Shown: positions 20,296-30,967 of the stretch, piece by piece
How positions within the stretch are numbered: position 1 is the stretch's first letter
How the letters are laid out: the number at the start of each line of letters is the position of its first letter
Assembly: GCA_900208305.1 (NCBI GenBank)
Contig: OAPG01000005.1
Coordinates: forward strand, 930,001 to 994,000
DNA length: 64,000 bases
Reading direction: 5' to 3'
From: Melanopsichium pennsylvanicum
Taxonomy: Eukaryota > Basidiomycota > Ustilaginomycetes > Ustilaginales
The notes under the pieces: generated by a model
Told to the model about the DNA's origin: nothing
Database searches by the model: none
Seen by the model: the letters and a program-made list of their open reading frames with translations, nothing else
Program-made: the position numbers and the translations under genes

Positions 20296-22215
20296 TCAGA
20301 CCTTTGCCTTGGGAGCTTCGTTCTGAAGCCTAAGGTGCAAATCCCTGAGCTCCAGCGCTGACTCGTTGATGTAGTGTTTAAGATCAGCCGATCCCATCTT
20401 CAAAGAGCTGATGGTAAACGTCAACGAGTTCTCCTTGATAGCGTAAGCACATCCGAATCCTTCGGGCGTCACCTCGCCGAATCCCCAACAAGCAAACACC
20501 TCGGACGAGATTTGACTGGTGCTCAACTTCCAAGTGCTGGTCAAACCATATGCAGGATCCTCGTAGATCGCAGGCACCTTCTCTCCCTCCTTCAACAGCT
20601 TCTTCAAACCAAATAGGTGACGATCCACACCTTGGCCATCAGCAGCCGCGGAAGCGTACGAAAGGTGCTGCTTCACTGCCGCCTGGAACTTTTCGTATCG
20701 TTCGGCGTCCGAAGCACTGTGCGACTCCATTGCTTCGCAAAACGTCTTAGACTCGACCGACGAAGATCGGATGGTCTCAGTACGTCCCCACTTGAACTTA
20801 CGCGTCTGAGCAGACTCGTAAGTCGGGCAAGGCTTGCCGAACATCTTGAAATAGGCGAGCTGAATAACCATCTGTACCCATGCGTCAGGCGAGCATTTGA
20901 ACTTCTTGATCGCTCCCTTACCGTAACCCTGGAAGTCGAGCACGGAAAGTTCGTGGCGGCCCATGAGCGAGTCAAAGTCCTTGATGGCTTCGTCGATCTG
21001 CGCTTCCACGGTGGCATCGGTCTTGAAGCTGATTGGCTTGGGTGCAGGCAGATCGGAACGCTTCGAAGAGCCGAGATCGATCTTGCCAGCCTGGAGTGCT
21101 TGAAGGGCAAAATCGTTGAGACGAAGGGTGGGGGTACCGTCCATCATCGAGTGTTCACCCATAAAGCCGGATTTACCGTTGGCAAAAGTGATGATTTGCT
21201 GCTTGTCGTAGAACCTGTTCTTTCCATCTCCGCACCATAGTGCCCAAGCAGTAGTCTCGGCGTTGTGGGGCGCAGTCTCATCCAGGCAGACAACGATGAC
21301 AGAGCTGTCGATGCGCTCAAGCGCCTGCTGGTTGCCAGGCAGGCTGGCGAGTGCCTGTCTCGAGTCGGTCCACTTGTCACGGTTGTTCGAGGACAAAGCA
21401 CCGATGGGCTGGGGAGCAGGCTGGGCGGAAGCAGAGTCGGAGAGGATCCTCTGGAGTTGCGAGTCGATCTCGGCTTCGCTAAGCTCCTGACCGTTGTGAA
21501 TAAGATCGAACTCATAAAAGTGACCGTTGCGAAGTACCACGAGGTGATGGTTGTCCTTCCAGTCATACTTGACAGCAGTGTCGGAAGGCTTCTCGGGGAT
21601 ACGGTTCGAATTGAACATCCACTTGAAGCTCCTCATGCACAGAGGACCAGCCTTGCCCTTTTCGGGAGCAAGCTGCTCCGTCTCGAGTAATCGGCGGAAA
21701 GCGAGGAATGCCTTCAACAATCCAGCTGCACGGTGGGTACCGGTTTTGCGTGTCCTGTCGTCCTTGTGCGAGTAAAAGTAACTGACGTAGGGGACGACAG
21801 GGTCTCGGTAAGCCATGTAGGCTGCTTCGTTCCACCACTCAGACAACCAGCTTTCGCGGCCTTCCTTTGTGGCTCGATCCTCCAGACGCTGCTGAAGGGT
21901 TTGAACGAGTTTCGAGTCAGCGCCTGACAGAGCGGATTTTACGGCTTCTTCGGTCTTGGCCAGAGATTCCTTGGTCTGATGAGGAATTGTCGATCGAAGG
22001 TATTTCTCGAGCGTCTGTTGGAGAGCTGGGACCGGGAGGTGAGGCATGGCGGACTGGCCCTCGTACATTGGGCCATTGCCAATACCCCCTGCCTGGGTGC
22101 TCGTAGAAGAGTGACGCGACATGGCGATGGAGGTTGTGTTTTTGAGCGATGACGATGCGAGAAGTTTGGAAGCTGAGGAACGAGCTTGCGAACGAGCCAA
22201 GCCGATTAGTGTCAT
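20296..22215 (-). CDS. CAT2: carnitine O-acetyltransferase
   Basis: A 639-aa choline/carnitine acyltransferase that moves acetyl groups between CoA and carnitine, linking peroxisomes and mitochondria. The N-terminus MTLIGLARSQARSSASKLL is a mitochondrial presequence without acidic residues; an internal Met (MSRHSSTSTQ, residue 32) precedes the conserved core, which begins at LPVPALQQTLEKYL. Catalytic His355 sits in GEHSMMDGTPTL, and the CoA/carnitine-binding part includes GKGAIKKFKCSPDAWVQ and the C-terminal STSQISSEVFACWGFGEV block. Yeast Cat2 ends in AKL, a peroxisomal signal; here the last three residues are AKV, which is not a canonical PTS1. Peroxisomal targeting therefore remains open. 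The gene is on the same strand as MTG1, which lies downstream. Enzyme identity is certain. Confidence 0.95.
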   Translation of the reverse strand: MTLIGLARSQARSSASKLLASSSLKNTTSIAMSRHSSTSTQAGGIGNGPMYEGQSAMPHLPVPALQQTLEKYLRSTIPHQTKESLAKTEEAVKSALSGADSKLVQTLQQRLEDRATKEGRESWLSEWWNEAAYMAYRDPVVPYVSYFYSHKDDRTRKTGTHRAAGLLKAFLAFRRLLETEQLAPEKGKAGPLCMRSFKWMFNSNRIPEKPSDTAVKYDWKDNHHLVVLRNGHFYEFDLIHNGQELSEAEIDSQLQRILSDSASAQPAPQPIGALSSNNRDKWTDSRQALASLPGNQQALERIDSSVIVVCLDETAPHNAETTAWALWCGDGKNRFYDKQQIITFANGKSGFMGEHSMMDGTPTLRLNDFALQALQAGKIDLGSSKRSDLPAPKPISFKTDATVEAQIDEAIKDFDSLMGRHELSVLDFQGYGKGAIKKFKCSPDAWVQMVIQLAYFKMFGKPCPTYESAQTRKFKWGRTETIRSSSVESKTFCEAMESHSASDAERYEKFQAAVKQHLSYASAAADGQGVDRHLFGLKKLLKEGEKVPAIYEDPAYGLTSTWKLSTSQISSEVFACWGFGEVTPEGFGCAYAIKENSLTFTISSLKMGSADLKHYINESALELRDLHLRLQNEAPKAKV

Positions 22216-25200
22216 AAGTGGTAGCGGCTACTATGGAGGTAGCCTGTGCAGCGATGGACAGGAACAAGAAGGAAAAAGCAGGAAGGAAAGGTGTGGCTGT
22301 GAGGGGAATGAGAGGTCCAAGGACGATGCTCTGATCTATATTGTCAAACCGGCAAAGAGCGGGTGTAGAGGGCGACACAATCTCGTGAGATGAGAAGGAA
22401 GCGGCCAAATGATTGCGTTCGGCGACGGAGCTGGACCGGTAGTCGGCTCCGGGCTTCCACCAAAGCCGTCGATTTTTGGCTTTTCCAACTTTCCCTCCTG
22501 CTACCTGTAGATGGCATTCACCGTGCGTGACGCATCAAAAACCCAAAGCCGAAGCAGAATAAGGGGAGCGGGGAAGCCATGCCGCTTCTTCTTTGCTAGC
22601 ACCGGTCATCAAAGGGCATACTCTCAGGGCCGGTCGAGTGTGACTTGTGAACTCTTGAAGCTGCACAAATCATGATGATTGGCTGAATATCACTTTTTCA
22701 TGACTGTATTTTGTATTTATTCTGCTCAACGCTGTACTTTGTAGATTTTTTTTTTAATTGTTTTGTTTCAGCATGCGCTCCTTTTGACGCCCCAAGAAAC
22801 GGAATGTTCCTGGTGACAAAGGAGCCTGGACTGGAAATTAAATCCAACAAATCTCGCGCTGAGTGTTGTTCCCTTTTTTGCCATCTTGAAAATCCACCCG
22901 GTGAGATCTTGAAACCTTGAAGCCGATGTCTTCCGACAAGTCCGGGAATGTCCTCATCCTTTGTTACCGGTCTCCATCATATTCTTGCGTGTCGGCCCTG
23001 GTCCATCTCGGTTCCATTCTTCTCATTACCGATCTGTGATTCTTGCGCCATTGATGCATGTCTCCTCTCTCGTTTGAAGCAATGACCTATGCGGCTGCTT
23101 AGAATGGATAGGTTGAGATAACCGGCGTGGTTTACGTGGGCATCTACGGAGACAGGCAGGGATTGATACTGTGCCTTGTCTCGCACGCGGATCAGGCCCT
23201 CATCGCTCAGATCTTGAAGCTAACTCGCACGAAAGGCCACGAAAGCGACCGGCGCAAAGGTTCCGAGCATCCTCGTCACGGTTCCAAGCAGTCGGGACCG
23301 CCTTAGCTCTACCTCTCTCTTTCGCCGTCAGATCTCTGCTCCAGTCGGCGTGTCCTAGATGTGAGAAGGAAGCATAGAGATTGGCAAGACTTGGGACAAG
23401 AGATAAAGGCTCACCTTTCATGGCAACAGATCCAGTACAGTGCTGACCTGTACCGGATCGGCCGCATGTGCCAAGATCACCATGATTAGGATCGTGGGTG
23501 ACCATCCTAATCGGTCGATGAAAGCTGTCAATTCGTGCGAGATGACAATTTGGAAAATCAGCCCGATACTGTTATGCCGCGACCCTCAACATGTTTGGAA
23601 ATTTGGGGCTCATGAGAAAGCTGGACGCTCTGTTCATGGGCTTCAAGCGGCTCGGAGACAAGAAGTGGGACGATCTCGCTACGAGACGCCCATGAAGAAG
23701 AACGCCGAAGAAAATTTATATGTGCACTTAGGCGAGGGCCATACTGGAAAGCGACTGCTCTTCAGTTCTTCTTCCACACAAAGTCCGAGCCGCGCCGTAT
23801 TTTGACGCCATTAATTTATGGTTCGCTCTTCGCTTCAAAAAAATTGAAGCTGCACGACTTCAATTCTCGGGTCGCCTTCAGACAGCATGCTGGATTGGCT
23901 GTCTGTTCTGCAGCCTCGCACAGTATTCTGTACTCGACAGGGGGTCCAGTTCAAAACTTCCAAATATTCACTTCATCGTAAGTCTCATTTCCGAAAAATG
24001 CTCGCTCAGATCGCACCAGGCAGCCACACATTTCGGATGTGATCAGTTCGCGTGGGCTACAGTAGGTGAACGCAACCTAAGATGAAACCACGGCGACCAA
24101 TGACCAAGACATCATACCGCTAGCTAATCTGCGAAACCTCAAGCTTTGTTACGTTGCATGCGTCGGATCCTCTCCGATCGAGCTAGCAGATACAGGGTCA
24201 TGCGAGAGCGCGAACGTTGCATCGCCAGAGCTTGTTCTCTATAACATTCTTGCTGTGATAGGCTACGACTCGCCATGTGCCACCAGCTTGGGGTTTGACA
24301 CTCTAGACTTCTCCCTCGAATTGCGCTACAATACTACAGGTAACACATCGCTGCATCGGTACCCGCCAACTTCGCCAGACGGAGCTTGGCGGTGGAAGAC
24401 TTGATATCTTCAATTCTACCGATGATCAAGTATGTTATTTCAGGAGAGGGTCAACTTTGAAGCCTTAGCCACAGTATGCTCCGCTTTGCTAGCCGCGTGC
24501 TCTGTACGATGCTACCTGCATCGGTGTGCCATCCCAGTTGAAGCTCGTCTTGCGTCTAGCTGACTATGTCGGCAGGAAGGAGGTTGATCCATCCGAACTC
24601 AAAGCATCAGCTTGGGCTCGGTTCGTCACAGTGAGGCTTGATGGTCTCAATGCTCTCTGTCGCATGTAACTAAAACCATTTCTTTTGCAGCAGTCGTTGC
24701 GCAGTTGGCGGCAGCCCACACGGAGATGTCGTTGAAGGTGGGGTGAGAGGATCGAAGGCACCAAGAAGCCTCATCCCATGGCTGCCCACGCAGAACAAAT
24801 CTTGACAGAAGGATCAAAGGCGACAGAGAGAGAGAGAGAGAGACAACATAGAAGAGAATCACAATGAACGCTGCCTATCCCACATGCCGCGCGGCACGAA
24901 ATTGATGCTCAAGCGTAAAGGCTTTGCATAAATTCCGGCGTTGACTGCGCACTGCTCGGAGATGCCGAGCTGGCACACTTTTTCTCCCTCTTTCGTTTGA
25001 CCTCTCTGCCTCACTCTAGCCTTGCCCTCCTATTCAGAGTCGGGCCGCAACTCAGTACGGATCTCAACTTAAACCATGACAGAAGCTCGATCTCGTATGT
25101 GCCCCCAAAAAACGCTGACTCTGGAGAGACAAAGGTGAGGGGACAAGGCGAAGATGAAGCTGCTGATTCGATTTCTTCTGGATAAGCATGTCGGAGCAGG

Positions 25201-26167
25201 CAAAGGAAGCGGCAGCGTCGGTTGTCAGTTTTTCGAGCCTCATCTGACCTTGGAGACGTGGTGCGTGCTGTACTTGACGATGCGTGTTGAAAAGCGAGAC
25301 ACGCAGGGCAATCTTTCGAATTTGTGACCCTGGACCAGTGTCTTGAAAAAAGCTCCTTTTTTTGACGCAGAAAATTGAAACTCCTCCATGAGCATCGGCG
25401 GCCACAACGCAAGAAATGCAGGTAATGCAAGAAATCGCGAGAAATCACATATTTTGACCACACGAAAGTTCCACACAACGAGCGTGTGCGCACCGCTATT
25501 TGCTGCCTGGTTCAGAAGAGAGCGAGAGTGTGACTTAAGCCAGCAAGCAGATAGCGTGCGCGACACAAACTCTCTGTCACCCCCACCGCCCCATTGTACA
25601 AATCTCACGCTCACAGAGGCCCACGCAAGCCAGTCACACACACATGGTCAGACCTGGAAGCCCCTTAGCTCGCGGCCCGAACCTGTATATCCCTTCATTT
25701 CGCGCTCTTTTTTCACCACATCACACCGTCGTCCAACCCATCTGTACATCGCCGCTTCGTCATTCAACGGTTCGCAATCACCTCCATCCACATCGGTCTC
25801 GATCCGAGAAAGTAGTTCTTGTTGCAGTGACGCCGCCGATTTCGACATCCCTTCTTGTCCAAATTCATCTCTACGCTAACTGCGACCAAGCTTTTCGCGT
25901 CCCGCTATAACAACGAGCGAGACGAGCAAACTGCTTTGAATGCGACTTTAGACCCTCACGATTGGCATCGGGTATCCCGCAAAGGCTGACTTGAACCTCG
26001 AGCACCGGGACATTTCATTTATAGCTCAGTGCAGGAGTGTGGAACTCACCCATATCACTAGCACTGCAATCTTTCCGAGTACAACGCGAGCCTTGACGCT
26101 CTCTTCTCATCCTAGCATTCGTGCAATTGCACTTACACTCGCTCACACGCGCTAGGGCTGGCCCAGC
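22216..26167. other. 4-kb gene-poor stretch before the NRPS-like gene
   Basis: The longest gene-free stretch in the window. All open frames are below 165 codons, have no recognisable motif and shift strand and frame constantly. There is a GA tract at 24825-24842. The last 700 bases (about 25450-26167) are pyrimidine-rich and look like promoter plus leader of the NRPS-like gene. I could not find a spliced gene, tRNA or transposase here; a non-coding RNA or a decayed repeat cannot be excluded. Confidence 0.6.
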
Positions 26168-29100
26168 ATGAGCGCAGATTTTCCTCTTGGCTTCTTGTAC
26201 AGCCTACCACCACGGCCAAAGACAAGGTCGCTCGGTGATCACATCGCAGAACACGTCACCGACAATGGCAGAATATCGACACTCATCGACTGCTTGCCTT
26301 CCACCTCGAATCCAGCACTCTGGTCTCCGGATCTCGCTCGTCCGCCGCTCGAGCATCGTCAGATCAAGCAATTTGTTTCGAATTTCGTCCTACCATGTTC
26401 ACCCGACGGATCTCCATTGGGACCAAACGATCGCGTAATGATGGCGCTGCCCACGGGTCCTGAAAACGCTCTCGCTCTGCTGTCCGTTGCAGCTTACCAT
26501 ACTTGTGCACCCGTCAATGCAAGCTGCACAGCTGGCGAGTTGCGCGATGACGCTCTTCGCCTCCAAGCACGAGCGGTTGTGACAACACGAGACGCTGTCG
26601 AGCGACTTGACTTGCACACCCTTCGCAATCAGGACAATATGGAGATCATTTTCATCGAACCCCACTCTTCGGGCCCCGCCGGTCTATTCGACATGTCTCT
26701 CCTCGGTGGGAGCGGGATCGCATCCGCTGCCGGTCGTCGACCCTCGGCACCCCACGGACTCGAACACCAGAGTCTCGTGCTTCACACCTCCGGTACTTCG
26801 GGCAAGAAGAAAGTCGTGCCTTACTCGCTCCGTCACCTCATCGTCGGTACCTGCTGTGTCGTCTACTCATGGGATCTTCGCCCTGAAAGTGTGAACATGA
26901 ACATGATGCCCCTCTTCCACGTCGGTGGTATCGTTCGTAACCTGTGGTCGCCCGTGTTCTCAGCCGGCAGCGCCATCATGTGTGCGGGTTTTGATGCCAA
27001 TGCATGGTGGCCACTCGCCAAACAGCTCGGGGCTACCTGGTACTACGCTGCACCAACTATGCACCACGCCATCCTCGCTTCCAAGCCAGAAGGCATCGAT
27101 GCCTCCAAGGAAACCAGCATCAAGATGATCGCCAATGCTGCAGGTGGTCTCTTGCCTTCGCTCGCCGTTCAGCTCAAGGAAACCTTCATCGGATGTGCCG
27201 TGCTTCCTTCGTACGGAATGACCGAGTGCATGCCAATCGCCTCGCCTCCGACAAACTACCAGCTTGACCGCCCTGGATGCTCTGGTGTCGCCTGTGGCCC
27301 CGATCTTTCCATCCGAGATCCTTTCGACAAGGAACGAGAGTTACCCGTCGGACAGACTGGTGCCGTTTCAGTACGAGGTCTTCCTACGTTCTCGGGATAC
27401 GAAGTTTCCGCCGATCCATTTGAGCCTTTGGACACGTCCGCCTTTTCCACTGAAGGCTGGTTCGATTCGGGTGACATGGGTCATATGGATGCCGACGGAT
27501 ACCTTTACATCACGGGTCGATCCAAGGAGATCATCAACAAGGGAGGTGAAGTCGTCTCCCCCTTCGAAGTGGAGGAGGCCATCACTCAGGCCTGTTCCGA
27601 TCGTGTCAAGCAGTGTCTTGCTTTCTCCATTGAACATAACGTTCTTCAGGAGACGATCGGCGTTGTCATCGTGCCAGTGCCCAATCAGCCACGTGTCGGT
27701 CTCGCCGAATTGCACAACATGCTCCGAACCCATTTGCACCCCTCCAAGTGGCCATTTGCTGCTGTCTATATGGATGATCTTCCCAAGAATCAAGCAGGAA
27801 AGTCGCTCCGTATCAAGCTCGGCACTCGTCTCGGCATCGGTCCGCTTTCCGATGATGTGCCACCTCTGCAGCGCCACTTCGAAGCAAAGGCACCAGGCAA
27901 GGAGGTTCCTCTCTCTGAGCCTATCCCTTGCAATCTCGTCACCGTCGATGTACGAGCTGTCGAGCGTGCCTGCTACCGCATCCCTGGTATCGTCGAGGCC
28001 GCTGTGCGTCAGCGACGCGACGGATCGCCAGAAGCTTTTATTCAGGTTGAGGAGGACGCTGACTACGACGCAGCCGACATTGACCGAGCTCTGGCCCAGG
28101 TACTGCACGGTTACGTCGTGCCCAACCCGCTACACGTCTTCCGACAGCCGTTGGCAAAGAACCACGGTCAGATCGACTTCGACACCATGGAGGCCGAGGT
28201 CCGAAGGCAGAACGCTTCCAGCATGACTCGAACCGCCTTGATTGTCCGTGACATCATTGCTCGTCTGCTCGACACCGAGGCTGGTTCCATCACAGCCGAG
28301 TCGGACTTTTTCTTGCTCGGAGGCAACTCCCTCCTGCTTGGTCGACTTGTGCATCTCATCCGCAAAGAGACCGGCGTGTCACTCGAGGTGTCGACCCTAT
28401 TCAACAATTCGTCTGTGGCAGGCATTGCCGACCTTGTGGATGATGAGCAGGGTCTGGAAGATGAAGATGGAGACGACTTTTACGATGGCTATGATGACAA
28501 GGGCGCTCTTGGGGCGACGTACGCCGCTCACAGATACGATGAGGACGAGGATATTGCCTTCCGGAGCCACGGCTACAAACCACGCAGTCAGACTCACCCA
28601 TGGGTCCTCTTTATCCAGATTATCCCGTTCATCTTCTTCTACCCTTTCAAGGCTGCCTGGACCTGGACCGTCATTTTGCACGGTCTCGCCTTCTCTGCAT
28701 TCTACATTCGTGACATCTTCTGGGAGCGTGTGGGCGCTCTGCTAGCATCCATCGTCGTCGCCAGATTGACCAGTCGTATCATCTGCCCCATCACTGCTAT
28801 CGCCTTCAAGTGGATCGTCATCGGCAGGTACCGCCCGGGCAAATACCCCATGTGGTGCAACTACCATCTCCGCTGGTGGATCGTCAACCAATCGCTCAAG
28901 ACCGCCGGTAAGGGTTTGTTTGCCATGACCCCCGGTCTGCAGAAGGTCTACTACCGTCTGCTCGGAATGCAGATCGGATCCGACGTCAAGATCGACCAAT
29001 TCGCGAAGATTGCCGAGCATGACCTTATCACCATCCATGACGGTGCTCGCATCGACAAGTGCCTACTCCGTGGCTTCTGCGTCGAGCGTGACGGATACTT

Positions 29101-30967
29101 CCGACTTGAGCCCATCATTGTTGGTCGCGATTGTGTGGTCAACACTTTCACCCAGATCTCGCCCGGTGCCAGGCTGGCCGACGGTACCGTTTGGGGTCCT
29201 CAATCGTCGTCGCACGAAGAGCCCTCGTCGGACGCGTATGCTGCCTACAACCGCAACAATGCGCCTCAGCCTCACTGGGCGCTCCTGCTCCTCATTGGCT
29301 ACCCTATCATCTTCCTCGTTCGATTCGCCTGCTACGTGCCTTGGTTTGCATCGCTCTTCATGCTCTTGTCGCAGCCATTCGCCTTCAACCACCACGACAG
29401 TGTCAAGGGTGTCATTGCCTGGTTCGCCTACCCACGCCGTATCGGATGGCATTACGTCGCGCGTATCGTGCGAAACGGTATGCCCCCACTCATCAACTTG
29501 GCCTTGGGTATGCTTGTCAAGCGTTTGCTCGGTCTCAACAAGGAAGGTTCGATGCGGAACGCCACCCAGTATGCTCTCTTCCGACGATGGATGAACCAGC
29601 AGCTACTGTCGCAGCCCCGTGTGCGTCGTGCGCTTGCCATTCTCGGTACGCACTACGAAATGACATCGGTTATCTTCCGTGCCATGGGTGCTCGTGTCGG
29701 CAAGCGTGTCTATTGGCCTGGATCCAGCATCTATTGCCCCGACCCAGAATTGCTCGAGATCGGCGACGATGTCGTGTTTGGTTCGCGTTCAGAGGTGTTC
29801 ACGTCGGACAGCATCGGCTGGGCTCGGGTTCGTGTTGGACGTGGCGCCATGATTGCGGATCGTGTCGTTTTGCTTCCCGGTACCATCATTGGCAAGCAGT
29901 GTGTCATGGGTTCCGGCGCCCTCGCACGACGCAATGGGCATTATGAAGAGGGAAGTGTCTGGATGGGCTCCAAGCACGGTGAAGCTGTCAGCTTTGGTAA
30001 GGCGGTACCCGAGAAAAGCGAACGTGGCCTAGGTTCCAACGGCGACGACGAGACCATCACGCCATTCGGCCGTGCATTCTACAGGCGACAGGCCAACTTC
30101 TTTGTGTTCCCTTACCTCATGCTGGTCCTCATCAACGTGGGCATGACCATCTTCTCTTCAGCATACTGGGCCTCGGCAGCTGTGGGCACTGTGCTCGTTC
30201 TCAACTTGCTTCGCAGGCATTTCGAGTACACGTCCGCCGGCTTCCTCTTCGACGACCACTGGTGGCGACCCGGTCTGATCTACGCCATGATCGCGATTCT
30301 GTTTGTGATCATGCTTACAGTTCAGGCGCAGTTAGCATTCTTGTGGACCATAGCAACCAAGTGGGCTGTAATCGGACGACGTCGAGAGGGACGCTTCGAT
30401 TGGGACAAGTCATCGTACTGTCAGCGATGGCAGCTTCACTTGACGCTTCAAAAGCTGCTGGGACGTGGATTCGGTGGTCACATCTACGGTAACATCTCGG
30501 GTACCGCCTATGCAGTTTGGTACTTGCGGGCCTTGGGTGCGAAAATCGGAAAGGACTGCGCGATCTGGGCTGGTGGAAAGCCATCGCTTCAATTAACAGA
30601 GCCAGAGTTGGTGACGATGGGTGATAGAGTTAGCATCGATGACTGCTCGGTGGTAGCGCACATCAACTCGAGAGGTCGTTTCAGCCTGAACAAGCTGCGC
30701 ATTGGGGATGGATGCGCGATGCGTACAGGTAGTCGATTGTTGTCCGGCGCTAGCATGGAGCCGAGATCGATGCTTTTGGAGCACACGCTGGTGGCGTCGG
30801 GTGAGATTGCGGAAGCAGGTGCAGTGTATGCCGGTTGGCCTGCTAGGCAGTTGCGTGTGAGGAAAGCTCACCGTGGCAATGGTATCCAAGGCGAGATGTC
30901 AGCTGGCAGTAGTTCAACCAACTTGCACCAGCAACCTCCGCCTCCTGGCTACTTTGGGCACCAATAA
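26168..30967 (+). CDS. NRPS-like membrane synthetase, Pls/epsilon-polylysine-synthetase type
   Basis: Single 1599-aa exon. Adenylation domain (~1-560): core A3 LHTSGTSGKKK (205-215), A5 YGMTEC (349-354), A7 GWFDSGDMG (430-438), A10 NQAGKSLR with Lys545. Residues ~598-675 look like a second adenylation C-terminal subdomain (RIPGIVEAAVRQR, then NHGQIDFDTM) in which Gln668 replaces the catalytic Lys. Carrier domain ~690-760 with SDFFLLGGNSLLLG; Ser721 is the phosphopantetheine site. After an acidic linker come three repeats of a hydrophobic hairpin followed by a left-handed beta-helix of hexapeptide repeats: membrane ~812-870 with helix ~933-1010, ~1037-1072 with ~1173-1265, and ~1310-1395 with ~1456-1560. 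This A-T-(TM-C)x3 order is that of bacterial Pls and fungal epsilon-poly-L-lysine synthetases, which polymerise one amino acid through side-chain amide bonds. The substrate is unknown; the FDANAWW motif is closer to acyl-CoA ligases. Confidence 0.93.
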   Translation: MSADFPLGFLYSLPPRPKTRSLGDHIAEHVTDNGRISTLIDCLPSTSNPALWSPDLARPPLEHRQIKQFVSNFVLPCSPDGSPLGPNDRVMMALPTGPENALALLSVAAYHTCAPVNASCTAGELRDDALRLQARAVVTTRDAVERLDLHTLRNQDNMEIIFIEPHSSGPAGLFDMSLLGGSGIASAAGRRPSAPHGLEHQSLVLHTSGTSGKKKVVPYSLRHLIVGTCCVVYSWDLRPESVNMNMMPLFHVGGIVRNLWSPVFSAGSAIMCAGFDANAWWPLAKQLGATWYYAAPTMHHAILASKPEGIDASKETSIKMIANAAGGLLPSLAVQLKETFIGCAVLPSYGMTECMPIASPPTNYQLDRPGCSGVACGPDLSIRDPFDKERELPVGQTGAVSVRGLPTFSGYEVSADPFEPLDTSAFSTEGWFDSGDMGHMDADGYLYITGRSKEIINKGGEVVSPFEVEEAITQACSDRVKQCLAFSIEHNVLQETIGVVIVPVPNQPRVGLAELHNMLRTHLHPSKWPFAAVYMDDLPKNQAGKSLRIKLGTRLGIGPLSDDVPPLQRHFEAKAPGKEVPLSEPIPCNLVTVDVRAVERACYRIPGIVEAAVRQRRDGSPEAFIQVEEDADYDAADIDRALAQVLHGYVVPNPLHVFRQPLAKNHGQIDFDTMEAEVRRQNASSMTRTALIVRDIIARLLDTEAGSITAESDFFLLGGNSLLLGRLVHLIRKETGVSLEVSTLFNNSSVAGIADLVDDEQGLEDEDGDDFYDGYDDKGALGATYAAHRYDEDEDIAFRSHGYKPRSQTHPWVLFIQIIPFIFFYPFKAAWTWTVILHGLAFSAFYIRDIFWERVGALLASIVVARLTSRIICPITAIAFKWIVIGRYRPGKYPMWCNYHLRWWIVNQSLKTAGKGLFAMTPGLQKVYYRLLGMQIGSDVKIDQFAKIAEHDLITIHDGARIDKCLLRGFCVERDGYFRLEPIIVGRDCVVNTFTQISPGARLADGTVWGPQSSSHEEPSSDAYAAYNRNNAPQPHWALLLLIGYPIIFLVRFACYVPWFASLFMLLSQPFAFNHHDSVKGVIAWFAYPRRIGWHYVARIVRNGMPPLINLALGMLVKRLLGLNKEGSMRNATQYALFRRWMNQQLLSQPRVRRALAILGTHYEMTSVIFRAMGARVGKRVYWPGSSIYCPDPELLEIGDDVVFGSRSEVFTSDSIGWARVRVGRGAMIADRVVLLPGTIIGKQCVMGSGALARRNGHYEEGSVWMGSKHGEAVSFGKAVPEKSERGLGSNGDDETITPFGRAFYRRQANFFVFPYLMLVLINVGMTIFSSAYWASAAVGTVLVLNLLRRHFEYTSAGFLFDDHWWRPGLIYAMIAILFVIMLTVQAQLAFLWTIATKWAVIGRRREGRFDWDKSSYCQRWQLHLTLQKLLGRGFGGHIYGNISGTAYAVWYLRALGAKIGKDCAIWAGGKPSLQLTEPELVTMGDRVSIDDCSVVAHINSRGRFSLNKLRIGDGCAMRTGSRLLSGASMEPRSMLLEHTLVASGEIAEAGAVYAGWPARQLRVRKAHRGNGIQGEMSAGSSSTNLHQQPPPPGYFGHQ

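Noticed and set aside
22711..25879. Open frames of 60-163 codons in the long intergenic stretch
   Set aside because: No motifs, no codon bias, opposite frames of equal length; no splice arrangement gave a convincing protein.
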